The notes under the pieces: generated by a model | Told to the model about the DNA's origin: nothing | What the model saw: the letters and a program-made list of their open reading frames with translations, nothing else | The model's database searches: none | Part shown: positions 4,465 through 5,003 of the stretch, piece by piece | How the letters are laid out: each line of letters starts with the position of its first letter | Position numbering within the stretch: position 1 is the first letter of the stretch | Made by a program: the position numbers and the translations under genes | DNA from: Chlamydiales bacterium | Lineage (GTDB): Bacteria; Chlamydiota; Chlamydiia; Chlamydiales; FEN-1388 | Length of the DNA stretch: 5,003 nt | NCBI GenBank assembly: GCA_021372185.1 | Contig: JAJFUY010000362.1 | Coordinates: 1-5,003, forward strand | Direction of reading: 5' to 3'

Positions 4465-5003
4465 TTATTTGGGTGATTTATTTTTCGGTCCAATTTTTTT
4501 GGAAATATGATCAAACCATGATTTCAAATTGGGGTGACATTGCTCATACTGCGTGAGAATATTCTTTTTGGGACGTCCAGGCATTCTGGGCATTTTCGAT
4601 ACTTCTGTAGCGATATCGCAAAATCGTTTCGGTGCGATATTTAATCTTTGTACGGTTTTCTTCACCAACGGGAACTCCATGTAATATTTATAGGGAATTT
4701 TTGGAAATATCAGTGCCAGAAGCTCGATTTGAGCTCGGAGAATGGGTGGAATATCATCACCTTGGGGAATAGGTTCAAGAGAAGTTTCATCATATAAACC
4801 GAGCTGTTCATGGACAATAAATGCGTCTACAAGTGGTTCTACGACACTATGCCCGGTATGAAAAAGATATCCAGTCCAATCTTGCAATTTAGCAAAATAT
4901 TCACCATCCTTATGTATTGATTTATCCATGCTTTTCCCTGAAGCACTTTCATGTAAATACAGGTAAATTTCATAAATTTCTCTGTGTAAGCGAGATGAAT
5001 TGA
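4465..5003 (-). CDS. Unrecognised protein, 5' end probably beyond the right edge
   Basis: The frame is open from the stop at 4465 to the window edge, giving 179 codons of visible sequence. I do not recognise the family. The protein looks soluble and helical, with KDGEYFAKLQDWTGYLF, then VVEPLVDAFIVHEQLGLYDE, a hydrophobic helix IPPILRAQIELLALIFPKIP, and a basic tail rich in lysine and proline (PGRPKKN ... KKIGPKNKSPK) that could bind nucleic acid. An internal ATG at 4929 has AGGGAA 5 bases upstream, so a 154-residue protein starting there is possible. I prefer a longer one because the 74 bases before it have no stop and read like protein (LHREIYEIYLYLHESASGKS). It runs the same way as the AlpA-DUF3987 operon, but a terminator lies between. 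Its place in the element suggests an accessory or regulatory role, which is not demonstrated. Confidence 0.6.
   Translation of the reverse strand, partial: NSSRLHREIYEIYLYLHESASGKSMDKSIHKDGEYFAKLQDWTGYLFHTGHSVVEPLVDAFIVHEQLGLYDETSLEPIPQGDDIPPILRAQIELLALIFPKIPYKYYMEFPLVKKTVQRLNIAPKRFCDIATEVSKMPRMPGRPKKNILTQYEQCHPNLKSWFDHISKKIGPKNKSPK

Noticed and set aside
1860..4967. 13-base direct repeat AAATACAGGTAAA at 1860-1872 and 4955-4967, considered as element ends
   Set aside because: Both copies fall inside apparent coding sequence, and one such match is not surprising in 5 kb of AT-rich DNA.

Overview
The window is a moderately AT-rich bacterial sequence. Protein-level similarities recalled without a search (HsdR, DUF5681, DUF3987/YfjI-like, a short AlpA/excisionase-like protein) suggest a Gram-negative, probably proteobacterial host. 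The AlpA-like, DUF3987 and DUF5681 combination is one I associate with integrated elements in Desulfovibrionales and enterobacteria, but the taxon is only a weak inference. No rRNA, tRNA, CRISPR array or complete insertion sequence was seen.

Layout. Bases 1-388 (minus) hold the first 129 codons of a type I restriction subunit, HsdR, which runs off the left edge. Bases 411-1140 have no convincing gene. They contain a perfect 14-bp inverted repeat (712-725 / 741-754) and a stretch on the minus strand around 867-1020 that reads like decayed coding sequence. At 1141-1755 (plus) is a GIY-YIG nuclease of the T5orf172 type fused to a RAMA/DUF4357-like C-terminal domain. At 1841-2299 (plus) is a DUF5681 protein preceded by a good sigma70-type promoter. 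A 76-residue gene (2283-2513) overlaps its 3' end by 17 bases.

These plus-strand genes meet a minus-strand operon head-on. An AlpA-like DNA-binding protein (4274-4071) is translationally coupled to a 502-residue DUF3987 RecA/AAA-like ATPase (4069-2561). The convergent junction, 2511-2582, is a nearly perfect 30-bp inverted repeat built from GGGACA units spaced exactly 9 bp. It begins at one gene's stop codon and reads into the other gene, where it encodes the C-terminal KGQKGQ. Upstream of the operon, a rho-independent terminator (4391-4429) separates it from an unrecognised minus-strand gene that is open to the right edge (4465-5003).

Interpretation. From about 1.8 kb rightward the window looks like the replication/regulation end of a small integrated element, a satellite or integrative plasmid. 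The AlpA-like protein would be the regulator or excisionase, the DUF3987 protein a replication ATPase, DUF5681 a terminase-small-subunit-like DNA binder, and the 9-bp repeat cluster a possible iteron or termination site. On the left it abuts restriction functions: HsdR and a GIY-YIG-RAMA protein that may recognise modified DNA. No integrase or att site is visible, so the element boundaries are unknown.
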